Positions 1 to 10,433 of a DNA stretch of 64,000 nt are shown piece after piece. The notes under the pieces are model-generated. The model saw nothing but the letters and a program-made list of their open reading frames with translations. It did not search any database and was not told where the DNA came from. The stretch is from Prinia subflava (lineage: Eukaryota > Chordata > Aves > Passeriformes > Cisticolidae), in contig NW_026960609.1 of NCBI RefSeq assembly GCF_021018805.1, positions 2,852,001 through 2,916,000 on the forward strand, in the 5' to 3' direction. A program made the translations under genes and the position numbers. The number at the start of each line of letters is the position of its first letter. Position 1 is the stretch's first letter.

Positions 1-799
1 CTTGCCACGAGGACTGCGAAGGTGGTCTATTGGCTCCACAAGGATTCGCATCTGCTCTCTCTCTTTCTTTCCCTTCTCTTCTATTGCATATTGTGTGTAT
101 CAATAAAGAGACATTGATTTTACTTTAAAGTTCTCTTTGCCTCTTTTTGTGGCGGTGCATTACTTTTAGTTTATTATGATTTCATATTTGTTGTAATAAC
201 TCATTTTTGTGTACCCCATTATCCTGCTTTATGTGCCCCCAATTCAGTTCCGTGTATCCCTACCCCCCTCATTAGTATTCCTTTGTCTCCTTCAGTTGCT
301 TTAATTTATGCGTGCACCTGTTATGTAACTTTCAGTTATCTGTCTATTATCTTTCCCGCCTTATGTAAACCCATCCCACACATCCTGGATTGGTTTCTGT
401 TAGCTTTACCCGCGGATGCAACACCCTAGATACAGACCCTAATTGGTTGCTTTAAATTTACCGCTCCCTTTACCCCTCCCCTAAGCTTGTTGTATAAAAC
501 TCACTGCCCGAGCCCTGCTCGGGGCTTCTTGGGGTTTTGCTTTTCAGTTGCTCATCTTCTTAATAAACCTCTTCAGTTCACCCCAAGACCCGTCTCGTCT
601 CCACTCCATCTCTGCTTCCGAAATATACACTGCCGAGAACATCAGAGTCCCTAGGTGGGGAGGTGAGAGCTCCCCAGGGGGAAGGCGTCGCACCCCTAGC
701 CGATGTGTGCCCTGGGACTGGAGAGAGTCACACACCGCGACATCTTTTTGCACTTTGAAATCAAAACGAACCATCATGACCGTCCATCGGATCATGACA
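1..799 (+). repeat. ERV1 5' LTR (3' part), interrupted by a solo LTR
   Basis: Bases 1-147 plus 743-799 align without a gap to the last part of the LTR ending at 10335. The polyadenylation signal AATAAA is at 102-107. The LTR ends in ATGACA at 799 and is followed by the PBS-like site. Positions 148-742 are a foreign solo LTR. The U3 part lies outside the window. Confidence 0.85.
148..742 (+). repeat. Solo LTR nested in the ERV1 5' LTR (6-bp target duplication)
   Basis: It begins TGTGGCGGTG and ends CACCGCGACA, an imperfect 10-bp terminal inverted repeat. It is flanked by the direct repeat TCTTTT at 142-147 and 743-748. It has a TATA-like TGTATAAAAC near 490 and AATAAA at 562-567. The 6-bp duplication fits alpha/beta-type (ERVK-like) integration. 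Its first bases and layout resemble the 553-bp ERV4 LTRs (which begin TGTGGCAGTG), so it is probably a relative of that family, though clearly diverged. Confidence 0.85.
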
Positions 800-805
800 T
801 TAAAT

Positions 806-823
806 TGGCATCACCGTGACAGG
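806..823 (+). other. ERV1 primer-binding-site-like sequence
   Basis: TGGCATCACCGTGACAGG begins 7 bases after the LTR end. Position and TGG start fit a PBS. I could not assign a tRNA with confidence. Confidence 0.5.
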
Positions 824-1059
824 GTCCTGATAGACAGAGGGGTTGCAGCTTGTCTATAGTCTGTAACAGGAGGAAGAAGATACGCCTCAGCCACACCTAG
901 CTTGTCACTACGGTGAACGACCCTAGAAAGCAAGGGGGGCTTTCGGATTCCTCACACACTGTAGACACCTAGGTGAAAAGCATCCCTATACTCTATTGAA
1001 GTGTATCTGTCCTCAGGAATTCAGAAAAGATTTCCTAGTGCAAAAAGAGAAATTGTTTT

Positions 1060-2658
1060 GTGTGTGTAAACTGTCTTGTTGAAGCGAAGGGACAACTTGT
1101 AGTAACTAAACAGTGCTTCAGAAGACAGGATTTTGTCCCTTCACCCACCCCAGGGAAAGAGGGGAGATGCAATGTAGCTCTGTGTGTGTACAACCAAGCA
1201 TTACCACCCTATTGTGGTTTTTCTGATCCCCTACACAAAATGACTGATGACCTTACACATAAAACCGCATTTTATGCACTACTGGCTAAACACAATTCCA
1301 AACCATCTACTGGTGGTGAAACTTGGGCTCAAGAGCCTTGCTTTAATCTCGAAAGTGTGATACTAAGGATTTCTTCTTTACAAAATGAACTGAAATATTA
1401 AATTGCCAAAGACAAAGCTATAATTTGCTCTGTTTTGGGAGCGTGTCTCACAGCTGCCATAGAAAACTGCCATAAGCTGTACGAAGAAGACAAAGCCCTA
1501 AAAGACTCCCTTCAAAATCTAGTAAAAATATTACAGAGCCAGCTAAACAAAGAACGCACCAAAAACCACTTACTGAGAACTGCTTTAAGAGATGAGTATT
1601 GTAAAAATCAAATGAATTCTGACTCCTTAAAGGAGACAGAACAAACTGAAATGCTTGACACCAAATATACCCACACAAAGAATTAGAAACAGTTAGAAAT
1701 TGTGGTGAATATTGCTGTCCTCATTTGAGATCCCGAATTAAAACAGAATACAACTATATCAATGATGAGGACTTTGAGCTGCACATTACAACTAAAGAAA
1801 CCCCTCATGTGGCTACAGAGGTGGTTAAACTGAAAAAAGAATACAGCAGGCTTCCACACGAGACGGAAACAGAATATGTCTTCCGTGTGTCTCTCACAGG
1901 AGGAGACCAAATTAAATTGACTGAACAGGAAGCCAGTAGATATTGGGGCCATGGAGTCTTTTTAACAACAGGAGACAAACGTGACTCATGGTCCCTAACC
2001 CAACGGGCTGCCTTTTGGGCAGGAGGAATTAATGTCTTAGAAAGGGGGGATCCCGTAGCTATAAGCAGCACCCCTGATAATATACTGGAGAGTGTACATA
2101 AAGCTGCCTGCCTGCAAATGATACATGAAAGGAAACTAATTCCTGAATGTGACTCTCCTATGCAATTGCCTGTGAAACCCAAAATCATGACCCCTTTAAT
2201 TCGTGGGCTCCCAGTCTCTAAAGCCAACTGCAATTGCTTTGCAAAAAACCATTGCTGCATTAAGCCCTGTAGAAAGACTAGACAGATTTCTTGGCAACCC
2301 CAGCGAAAGAACCAGATCTACTGATCAAGGTTCCAGCCCTTATTCGACCCCCTCCCAGTCCCCAGCCGCTCAACCCAATTCAGTTGCTAATGATCATAAA
2401 GTCTGGGTTTGGAGCGAAATTGCAGTAAAATTAATAAATTACAGTAGACAGTACTGACCAATCACTACACCAGAAGAAAGGTCCCAGAAAATCAAAGGCA
2501 TCAGAAATGTTAAAACTACTAGAAATGAAAACCCAGAGAAAGGAAAACACAGCACTACCTGTCGACACTGGTGGCTATTAGGTATCAAAAAGGGAGTGCC
2601 TAAAGATGTCATGGATGGCTTGCCCCTAGATAAACTGCAGAAGATAATCACAAACTAG
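1060..2658 (+). pseudogene. gag: ERV1 gag (broken)
   Basis: Gag remnants read in three blocks: 1060-1401 and 1435-1686 in one frame with a single stop between them, 1725-2324 in another frame, then back to the first frame from about 2280 to a TAG at 2656-2658. The block near 1480-1640 is rich in Leu/Lys/Glu heptads and looks like a coiled coil. The 1725-2324 block looks like a capsid-type region, containing SLTQRAAFWAGGINVLERGD. The C-terminal part is Ser/Pro/Thr-rich. No CCHC zinc knuckle is visible. Gag and protease share the frame, separated only by stops (a TAG at 2656 and another near 2855), an arrangement like readthrough-type gag-pol, though decay could mimic it. Confidence 0.75.
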
Positions 2659-2858
2659 CATTTTAAAACATCTAACCTGCCAATGCTATCCACCGCTAAG
2701 AAAACACAATCTAGCACACACATTTCTTCTGAGTATCTGGGCAGTGAGCCCAGAAATAATCAAACAATTCAACCCACTGCACCCTCCACCTCTCAGCAAT
2801 CAAACAAGTCACACCAAACCCCCCCCTTCTCAAGACCTAATAGACTTTGGCAGTGAAC

Positions 2859-4170
2859 CAAAAAAGGTTTTTCACTAAAACCATTGCTCGATGGTGAGCG
2901 CAGTAATGGTTTTTGGATGTACATCAGAATGCTCACAAAGACTGAGAAAGGAGACCTAAAGATTACAGCCATTTCAGGTCCCAAAAGAACACCTATCACT
3001 TATCTTGTTGACACAGGTGCTCAAATCTTTGCTTTAACAATTAGAGATGCCCAGAAGTGTGGAGTTGTCACAACAAAAAGGAAATACTGTGTTCTAAACG
3101 CACTTGGAATATCTGAAGTGATGAGAGCAGCTCTAATAAAAATCCTTTTGCTAGGAAATGAAAATATGCTCTCTATAGACAGTGATAGGAGACATTCCAT
3201 ACAGTCTCCTAGGGCTAAATGCCATCATTGGTAAACAATGGTTTGACAAGGAGGGGAACCTCTGGTCCTTTGGTGCACCAATCCTCAACATTAGATTACT
3301 TCAAACAGCACCGCCCCTACCACACAGCAAAGTGACAAATGTGAAACAATACCCACTTACGCTTAAAGGAAGGAATAAAACCTGTTATACAGGGTCTGCA
3401 AGAACAAGGAGTGATAGTACACACACACTCCCCCTATAACTCACCAGTCTGGCCTGTCAGAAAGCCAAATGGTAAATGGAGACTGACAATTGATTTTCGC
3501 AGATTGAATTCAAATACAGAGCCCCTAACAGCAGCTGTTCCAAATCTAGCTGAATTAATAATATTAATTCAAGAAAAAGCTCACACAACCATCGCAACTA
3601 TAGATGTCAAAGACATTTTTCATGATACCTTTACAACCAGGCGACAGAGATCGATTCGCTTCTACCTGGGAAGGCCAACAATACACATTTACTAGACTTC
3701 CTCAAGGCTATCGACACCCTCCCACCCTTGCACACCATGCTCTAGCCCAAGAATTAGAAAAAATACCCATACCTGACAATGTAGCTGTTTATCAATACAT
3801 TGATGATATTCTTGTGGGTAGAGATGAAGTAGAAGTGGGGAATGCCCAACAGAAAATAATTTCCCACTTAGAAAGCCTTGATTTACAAATCCCACCTGAG
3901 AAAGTTCAAAAACCTTCCCATGAAGTAAAATTTCTAGGCATTTGGTGGAAAGCAGGTATGAGCTGTACCCCCCATGGCACACTAACTTCCTTAGATCAAA
4001 TTAAAATGCCGGAATCTAGAAAAGAACTGCAACAGATTTTAGGACTACTAGTGTTTTGGAGAAAATACATCCCAGATTTTTCTATAATAGCCAGACCCCT
4101 TTACAACTTGCTGAGAAAAGGTAAAATTTGGGAATGGGGTGATTCTCAACAGGAGGCTTTGAAATTGTAA
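2859..4170 (+). pseudogene. pol: ERV1 pol, protease and reverse transcriptase part (broken)
   Basis: The aspartic protease shows the active-site motif LVDTGAQ near 3004-3025 in the 2884-3234 block. The reverse transcriptase follows in at least three frames (3182-3439, 3411-3695, 3604-4170), so there are at least three frameshifts. Recognisable RT motifs are SPVWPVRKPNGKWRLTIDFR, RLPQGY and the catalytic YIDD at 3796-3807. The aspartates of YIDD are retained, but the frameshifts mean no functional enzyme can be made from this copy. The RT thumb/connection continues toward 4170 with a motif of type FWRKYIPDFS, which also occurs in ERVL-type pol. Confidence 0.85.
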
Positions 4171-4560
4171 ATTTTTGAGGCAACAGCCCACCAAGCACTT
4201 GGTCCCATTCATCCCACAGACCCTTTCCAGGTGGAATGGGGCTTTGCCTCCTCAGGACAGTCAGTACACATTTGGCAAAGAAGTCCTGAGGGCCCCACGA
4301 GACCGATTGGTTTCTTTTCCTGTGGTTTCAAAGATGCAGAAAAGAGTTATACTTGTCTGGGAGAAAGGGCTGTTTGTAGTTAGCCTGGCTCTTGTAGAAG
4401 TAGAAAAGATCACACAACAACAGCCCATTGTCCTGAGAGGCCCTTTTAAAGTCATTAAAGCAGTCACTTCCAGAACCCCCCCACCAGAAGGGGTGGCACA
4501 GAGGGCCTCAGTTAGGAAGTGGTATGCCCAAAAGAATATTACTGTAATATTTGCTCCATA
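4171..4560 (+). pseudogene. ERV1 pol, RT connection region (broken)
   Basis: This is the connection segment between RT and RNase H. It is readable only by switching frames, with an open stretch at 4175-4561 and other frames carrying better similarity in the first half. It links the RT thumb before it to the RNase H fold that starts near 4680. No dUTPase motif was recognised here. Confidence 0.6.
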
Positions 4561-6039
4561 ACCAAAGGGGCTGTAAAGAACTTACCTATACGAGAAACAG
4601 AAAACTTGGATAACAGTCAAGAGAAACCAGTTTCACTGATCAAAGTAGCTCCCCCTTTCACACCCAAGCAGTCAGCAAACTCTTGGTTTACAGATGCCTC
4701 AGCCAGGAGAGAGGGAAAGGTGTGGACATACAGAGCTGTAGCCATACACACTTCTTCCAGAGAAGGAATTATCACAGGAGAGGAGGGGAGTGCTCAAGTG
4801 GGTGAGCTCATAGCTGTGTGGAGTGTTTTTGAACGAGAAGCACAGAGTACTTCTCCTGTCTGTATTTACACTGATTCTTATGCTATGTTTAAGGGATGTA
4901 CTGAGTGGCTTCCCTTCTGGCAACAGAATGATTGGGAAGTTAACAGGGTTCAAGTGTGGCAAAAAGAAAAATGGCAAGAAATTCTAAATATTGCAAGCCA
5001 AGGAGACTTTGCTGTGGGGTGGGTGCCTGGTCATCAGGGAGATGAGAATCCTGCAGGAGAGTGGAATAACAAAGCTGATGAGTTAGCAAGACTGAGTCCC
5101 CTGAAAAATGATCAAATTACAGATTATTGGGAACACCTGTTAGAATGGTTGCATGTGAAAAGACAGCACACTGGTATAAAAGATTTATACCAAGAAGCCC
5201 TTGCTCGCGGCTGGCCAGTCACCAGCGAAATGTGTAAAACATGCATATCAGCCTGCGGCCAGTGTCGCAAACAATTAGAAATACACCCTCTGGAAGATGA
5301 CCCCCTTCTCTTAAGAACAGGTAAAGGCTTATGGGATGCTTGGCAGGTAGACTACATTGGTTCCTTTAAAAGGTCAGGAGGTAAATACTTTGTGTTAGCA
5401 GGAGTAGAAATAATATCTGGGTTACTTCAGGCGAACGCATTCAAAAGAGCTACAGGAGATAACACTGTCACAGCACTACAAGAGTGGTTTGGAACCTTTC
5501 CAAAACCAAAGGAGATCAAATCTGATAATGGGTCTCATTTTACTGCTAAAGTTGTGCAAGACTGGGCAAAAGGTGAAGGTATCAAATGGGTTTTTCATAC
5601 CCCCTGCTATCCCCAAGCAAACGGAATTGTAGAAAGGACAAATGGTCTCTTGAAACGATTCCTGAAACCACATGAGGGGAACTGGGATGTTTGGTTGTGG
5701 GAGGCAGTGAAAAGTGTCAATGACAGATGGGGAGTAAATGGGTGCCCTAAAATCACTGCCTTCTGCCCGAAAGCTCCAAGCCTAGTGCCCTCATTACAGG
5801 GACCAAGTGATTCCAAGAATCCAGCTCATTACCCTGGACAACGAGTTCTAGTGAATCTCCCTGCTGTCCGAGATGTACCACTAGTGCTGAAAACTCCTCT
5901 GAATAAATTTGCGTGGGTAGCATCTGATGCCCTGAGGAAGGAGCATCGGATAAACACACACTGGATAGTTCCTTCATTCTACCTTTTCTGCCCCTTAGTG
6001 GCAGATTTTGTTGTGCTTACTTTTAACAGATGGCTGTAA
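4519..6039 (+). pseudogene. pol: ERV1 pol, RNase H and integrase part (long open stretch, detached from RT)
   Basis: A 506-codon uninterrupted frame. RNase H: WFTDAS near 4684, an Ala/Glu stretch with VGELIAVW, and YTDSYA near 4867, then a VPGHQG loop. Integrase: an N-terminal zinc-binding His pair near 5150-5170 followed by CISACGQC, then the catalytic triad Asp in QVDYIG (about 5350), Asp in SDNGSHF (about 5524) and Glu in IVERTNG (about 5632). The end overlaps the start of the env frame by about 30 bp, a compact layout common in retroviruses. All catalytic residues appear present, but the upstream frameshifts separate this block from any gag-pol start, so I class it as part of a pseudogene. 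Confidence 0.85.
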
Positions 6040-6055
6040 GAAGAAGACAAGGACC

Positions 6056-7671
6056 ATGCTAAAGCTAGTGATTCTTTTCTGCGTCCTCCCACAACTCCGT
6101 GGCCAAAAACCAGCTGAGTGGCCATGGACAGAAGCCACCTTCAGACACACCACCACCATGGGGTCTTATACCAGCATCGGAGGATGTCGTCAGACTCTAG
6201 CAATGGTAGTACTGCATGAATCTGAACCGTATTGTCCAAGTGAATGGAGGTGGGATCAGAATGCTCATTCGCACGCTCTAAGTGGAACTGTAGGTGAAAA
6301 GATTCAAGTGTCATGCAGAAAGGTAGAAGGATCTCTTTATGAAAAAGCTTCCTCTGTTGCAGTTGCTGGAAAATTCCTAGAGCTAGATGGGATGAAAGCT
6401 TTACACCCTAACCTTACGGCAGAACTTTGCTCTACAACTAAATGGAAAGGCATTAAACAAACTCCCCTTAGATTATGTTGCCGTCATGGACAGGATCCCA
6501 AAATAGATAATGTTGTAATTACAAAAGAATGCAAAACTGAACCTGCTGATTGTTGGTATAATTTTACCTTAATCCAAATAATTGATGTATCATGTAGTTG
6601 GCACAATGACTCAGCAAACCGGTTAGGTCTGAAAGGCTTAGCTCATAAATTTAGAGCAAACGCTATAGCTAAGCCTATACTGAGTACAGCAACCCCATCT
6701 GTTTTAGCAGTAACTGAAAGCACTCCTAACTATTTAACCACATCCCAAATAGTAGAAATAACTGAAAGCACTCCTAGCCATTCTACCACATCACAAATAG
6801 TAAAAGGAACTGAGAGTACTCCTAACCATTTAACTCCATCCTGAATAGCAAAACACTCCATCACACCCCAAAGTGTAGCAATCACATCCTAAAGGGTAGA
6901 TGGAACCAGCAGCACCCTCAACCATTCAGTCACTTCCCAAGGAGTAGAGAGAACTTATAGGTCCCCTAACCTATTTAACACTGAATGGCTCTAGTCCCAA
7001 GCTTTTACTCATTTTACTGGATCCATGGGAAATGTGAAAGGTTTGAGCCTGTTAACTGTTGTTATGCATGATAAAAAAGGGTACACTAGGTGGGAATGGA
7101 AACACCAAGATAGGATCTGGCAATTACAAGGGACAGTAGGAGGAGTTAGTGTAGGCTGTCAGATGATTAATGGAACTACCCAACACAAAGCAATTCAAAT
7201 TACTGTTTCAACAGACCAGGCAAATAAGTATGACAGGGTTTGCACATCCCCTAGTGTACAGGATTGTTGGTATAATTTTACTTTAACACTAACTGTAGAA
7301 GTGATTTGCCTTTGGGCCAATGATGATGAAGGGCTTTCTTTAAAGTTTAAAAGAAATGCCATAGCCCAACCTCTTACTGCTAGTACTAGCACTCAAGCAC
7401 AACCACCAGTTGTATTAAGCCCGAGAATCTTTAAAATTGGACCATATATAATCAGGAAAACAGGCCAACAACAATTATTGTTTAATCCAGTATGGTCTCT
7501 CAAACAAGTTAAATTATTGATGCAAACTAATGTCTCTGAAATTCAGCCTGCTTGTTCACCTTTCTTGCAAACTTCTTTTGAAGGATGGACGACATGGTTG
7601 CGAAGGCGCAGCTTCCCTAAGAAATGCATGCCAAGACACATTACCGGTGCCGTAGGAACAGGATTGGGAAT
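6056..7671 (+). pseudogene. env: ERV1 env, surface (SU) region with a duplicated domain (broken by stops)
   Basis: The ATG at 6056 opens a hydrophobic signal peptide (MLKLVILFCVLPQLRG), giving a secreted/membrane glycoprotein precursor. The frame is open to 6844, then has stops, and reopens in the same frame at 7025. Two homologous domains are visible. Each contains a GTVG stretch, a DCWYNFTL motif (6548-6571 and 7262-7285) and a downstream NAIA(K/Q)P motif (about 6659 and 7355). A Ser/Thr-rich, 16-residue repeat region lies between them. The segment ends with basic residues and a hydrophobic glycine-rich stretch (about 7640-7670) that looks like an SU/TM cleavage and fusion region. It is cut at 7671 by the palindromic insert. 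The env family was not recognised. Confidence 0.75.
6711..6958 (+). repeat. 48-bp tandem repeats in ERV1 env (mucin-like)
   Basis: The core TAACTGAAAG recurs at 6711 and 6759, and a variant at 6807, a 48-bp period encoding 16-residue units of the form TESTPNxxTTSQIV. Further decayed units follow to about 6958, some with in-frame stops. The encoded Ser/Thr/Pro-rich spacer would be a candidate for O-glycosylation (inference). Confidence 0.85.
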
Positions 7672-7922
7672 TGTTGCCATGAGCCTTTTCCTGTGTGTCA
7701 AGTGGTCATATTTGAAAGAGAATGTGCAGCTTTCTCACGCTTGTTAATGTAAACACTGGCTGTGTTTAGCTAACTGTCTCTGTTTACATATTTCTAGATG
7801 GGAGGATTAAAGTCCCACCTTTCAATCCCACTGGCCAAACTAACTGTCTATTACCTTTATTCCTCCCATCTATATCTTTCAAATATGACCACTTGACACA
7901 CAGGAAAAGGCTCATGGCAACA
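7672..7922 (+). mobile_element. Palindromic LTR-derived foldback insertion in ERV1 env
   Basis: This 251-bp insert is bounded by 48-bp perfect inverted repeats (7672-7719 and 7875-7922) and by the direct repeat GGGAAT (7666-7671 and 7923-7928). Each end begins TGTTGCCATGAGCC, like the U3 start of the solo LTRs at 14301-14631 (-) and 50009-50335 (+). The forward arm continues into LTR-like sequence (ATGTAAACAC...GCTGTGTT near 7747, matching 50084-50101). A second, inner inverted repeat (7795-7812 and 7855-7872, one mismatch) shows that the right arm is an inverted copy of the same LTR with about 75 bp deleted. Without the insert and one copy of GGGAAT the env frame continues. Confidence 0.85.
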
Positions 7923-9257
7923 GGGAATCTTAAACAGTATTGATTCAGACGTATTAATGAACAAATTGGCTGCCTCGGGCAGAGATTTGACCAAATTACA
8001 ACACCCCTTATGGTCGTCCTTATTTGCTTTAGGAACGACTCAGTGACTTCTATCCCACATATTACCAAATTGGGAAAAGGTAAAAACGAATGATCACAAA
8101 TTGATAATTGATGCACTTAGTGTTACACAAAACAATATCTCTGGTTCTCAGCTGTGCCCAGGCTCAGTTGTGAATGCAGTCAGTTGCCACCTCGATTATA
8201 GGAGAAGGCGAAGAAGGCATTTTCCCCACTGAAATTTGGAAAATAATTTGTGATAATGCCAATGATTTTGAAAAAAATTTCCAATCCTGGTGGAACTTAG
8301 TGAATTTCACTTACAACTCAATAACGAATAGAGCTACAGCTTTTGTGTTAACTATCAGCAATGCTTCAGTGTATACAATTTTCCCCATCATTGCATTAGG
8401 ACTGAACCATGACAGAGCTACTCTCTACCCTCTCAAGCATAGAGAGTGGGCCTGTCAAGTCGGTGAAAAATGGCAAACTGCTAACTTTGAGTCCTGCATT
8501 GTCCGAGAACAACAAGGGTTTATCTGTGAAAGTAATGCAATTGTAGCTCAAGACATCTGTTTGGACACAGAGCAGAAGATCTGTCACTTTGAAATACGTC
8601 TTAATGAGACTTCTGAAACAGTTCTTGTGTATATAGGCAATGGATGTGCATGCTTTAGGACTGCTTGTGATGTAGTAGCCACAGAAAATGTTATATTAGA
8701 AATAAGAACCATTTGAATTTTTGTGTTTGTAACTTTACCAAAATCACAGGTTTTGATTTTTCCTATTCAGCTCCAGTTACTTCTTGCCAGCTTTTACAAT
8801 CTAATTACACACTGGTCCACAAGCTATGGCCTACTCCGATTGGGATGAACCTTACTTTAATAAAACAATTGTTGCTTCATCAAGATTTAATTAGAATTTT
8901 AGAGAAAATTAAGAAAAATGGAAAAAAGACTGATAACTGTTCATCACAATGTGGAAGAAATCCATCGTGTTCTGGAAAGAGTAAAGCGAGATGCTGAGCA
9001 CAGATGGATGGATACTCTCTTTGGGTGGTACCCCACAGCTAAGTGTGTCCTGAATAAATTGTGTCATCCCATCGTTGTTGTTTTTGATCTTAGTTTTGAT
9101 TTGCTTTGTTTTGTCAGCAATCTCATTCTTTATGAATTGGAGAGTGATGAAACAGCTGAAACGGTTAACCTCTGTGATGTATGCGCACAATTTAGTGTAC
9201 ATACCCTCTCCAATAGATATACTTAGAGGTGTTGACACAAGACAAACTATAAAGTAG
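7923..9257 (+). pseudogene. env: ERV1 env, transmembrane (TM) region (broken)
   Basis: Downstream of the insert the env frame resumes with a Leu/Ile/Asp-rich helical stretch, hits a TGA at 8044-8046, shifts frame near 8165 to an open block at 8174-8716, then shifts again (8713-8997, 8918-9226, 9075-9257). Several NxT/S sites and many Cys residues are present (8480-8660). The last block has a hydrophobic membrane anchor (LILVLICFVLSAISFFMNW, about 9080-9140) followed by a basic tail. A clear gammaretroviral CX6CC motif was not found, so assignment to a known env class is open. Confidence 0.7.
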
Positions 9258-9272
9258 GCCATAGTTGTGGAC

Positions 9273-10335
9273 TGTGAAATGGATTTTTGGCAAAGTAAGA
9301 TAAGAAATCTTAGAGATACATATTTTTAAGCTAATTATATATTTTTGATTTTGTGAGCTTTCCTATGATTACTTTTAAAATTTTTTCATGTTTTTTGAAA
9401 ATTGTTTTAATTAATATTACTATTATTTTTGTTTGATTATTTGACTTTGTGAATCATTTATCATTATGTTTTGTTTTAGAATTTTATTAATCAATATTGA
9501 TTATTCTTGTATTTTGTTTTGAAGTTTTATTATTGTGATTTGTCTTATGATTTTAACAATCAATAATAATAATTGCTGCCCATCTCTTGTTTTCCTTCTC
9601 CTCCCTCTATTCTCTTGTTCTCTCTATTTGTCTCTGTTTCTGGGGTATGCTACTGACAATGAGTCATGAAAACTTCATAACAACCCAACAAACTTGGCTG
9701 ATGAAGCTCTCTACGACAACTGTGAGTTACAAGGTGGTGTAAGAGTCGGTCCAAAGATCTCTCATCTGTCTCACGCTTGTCAGAGGCTGAGACCCCAAGA
9801 ACCCTAAACCACAACAAAGGAGTTCTGGCCTGACTGAGGTGGGACCCAGATTTTTCCCTGCAGGTGCACTCACTGGACCAAGACGCCCCCCTCAGAGACC
9901 TGTGCAGAAACAATGGGGACTGTCATGGTATCTGGGCCGTGTTTGCAGAGGCTGTGTTTGCTCCGAACTGATCGTGCTGTCCAAGTCCAGCCTGCCCTGC
10001 TCCTTCATTCTGCAACATGCACGAGATTCCCCCCCCACTGGCCTGTTGCCTCTTGCCTCAAAAAAGGACTATAATAAGCACCCCGAAAAGGAGAACCTCT
10101 GAGGCCTCCCCGACGGAGAAAACGGATCTATTGGCTTGCCACGAGGACTGCGAAGGTGGTCTATTGGCTCCACAAGGATTCGCATCTGCTCTCTCTCTCT
10201 CTTTCTTTCCCTTCTCTTCTATTGCATATTGTGTGTATCAATAAAGAGACACTGATTTTACTTTAAGTTCTCTTTGCCTCTTTTTGCACTTTGAAATCAA
10301 AACGAACCATCATGACCATCCATCGGATCGTGACA
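9273..10335 (+). repeat. ERV1 3' LTR
   Basis: The LTR starts TGTGAAATGG at 9273 and ends GTGACA at 10335, about 1,063 bp. The 5' part (9300-9590) is very AT-rich. A TATA-like TATAATAAG lies near 10071 and AATAAA at 10240-10245. The 3' 200 bp match bases 1-147 and 743-799. The solo LTR at 40770-41734 belongs to the same family (shared TAAGAGTCGGTCC block and end). No good polypurine tract precedes 9273, so the start is inferred from comparison with 40770. Confidence 0.75.
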
Positions 10336-10433
10336 GGCACTTAGTGCCATGGCCTAGTTAACAGGGTGATGTTCAGTTGAAGACTGGACTTGATGTTCTT
10401 GGAGGTGTTTTCCAACCTTAATGATTCTAGGAT
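10336..10433 (+). mobile_element. CR1 LINE 3' end fragment
   Basis: The sequence directly after the ERV1 LTR carries the hallmark 3' end of avian CR1 elements: a GGACTTGATG...TTTTCCAACC...AATGATTCT series near 10385-10430. ERV1 therefore inserted into an older CR1. The other side of the CR1 lies outside the window. Confidence 0.75.

Larger units (their letters stand above)
1..10335 (+). mobile_element. ERV1: degraded env-bearing endogenous provirus, 5' end cut by window edge
   Basis: The order is LTR, PBS-like site, gag, pol (protease, RT, RNase H, integrase), env, LTR. Bases 1-147 match the end of the 3' LTR (about 10137-10280), so only about 200 bp of the 5' LTR lies inside the window. gag and the first part of pol lie largely in one frame separated by stops, and no Cys-His zinc knuckle is visible in gag. 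Pol motifs (YIDD in RT, a DNG and an NGLLK-type stretch in integrase) resemble class III (ERVL/spuma-like) elements more than beta- or alpharetroviruses, but an env of about 3 kb is present, which standard ERVL copies lack. The many stops and frameshifts mean it is an old copy. Two later insertions lie inside it, at 148-742 and 7672-7922. Class assignment is tentative. Confidence 0.85.

Noticed and set aside
6711..6958. CRISPR-like array
   Set aside because: A coding 48-bp tandem repeat without spacers, in a eukaryotic genome.
7672..7922. Ordinary MITE or DNA transposon from the inverted ends
   Set aside because: Ends are LTR U3 starts of a family present as solo LTRs here, and the 6-bp duplication matches that family, not hAT (8 bp) or mariner (TA).
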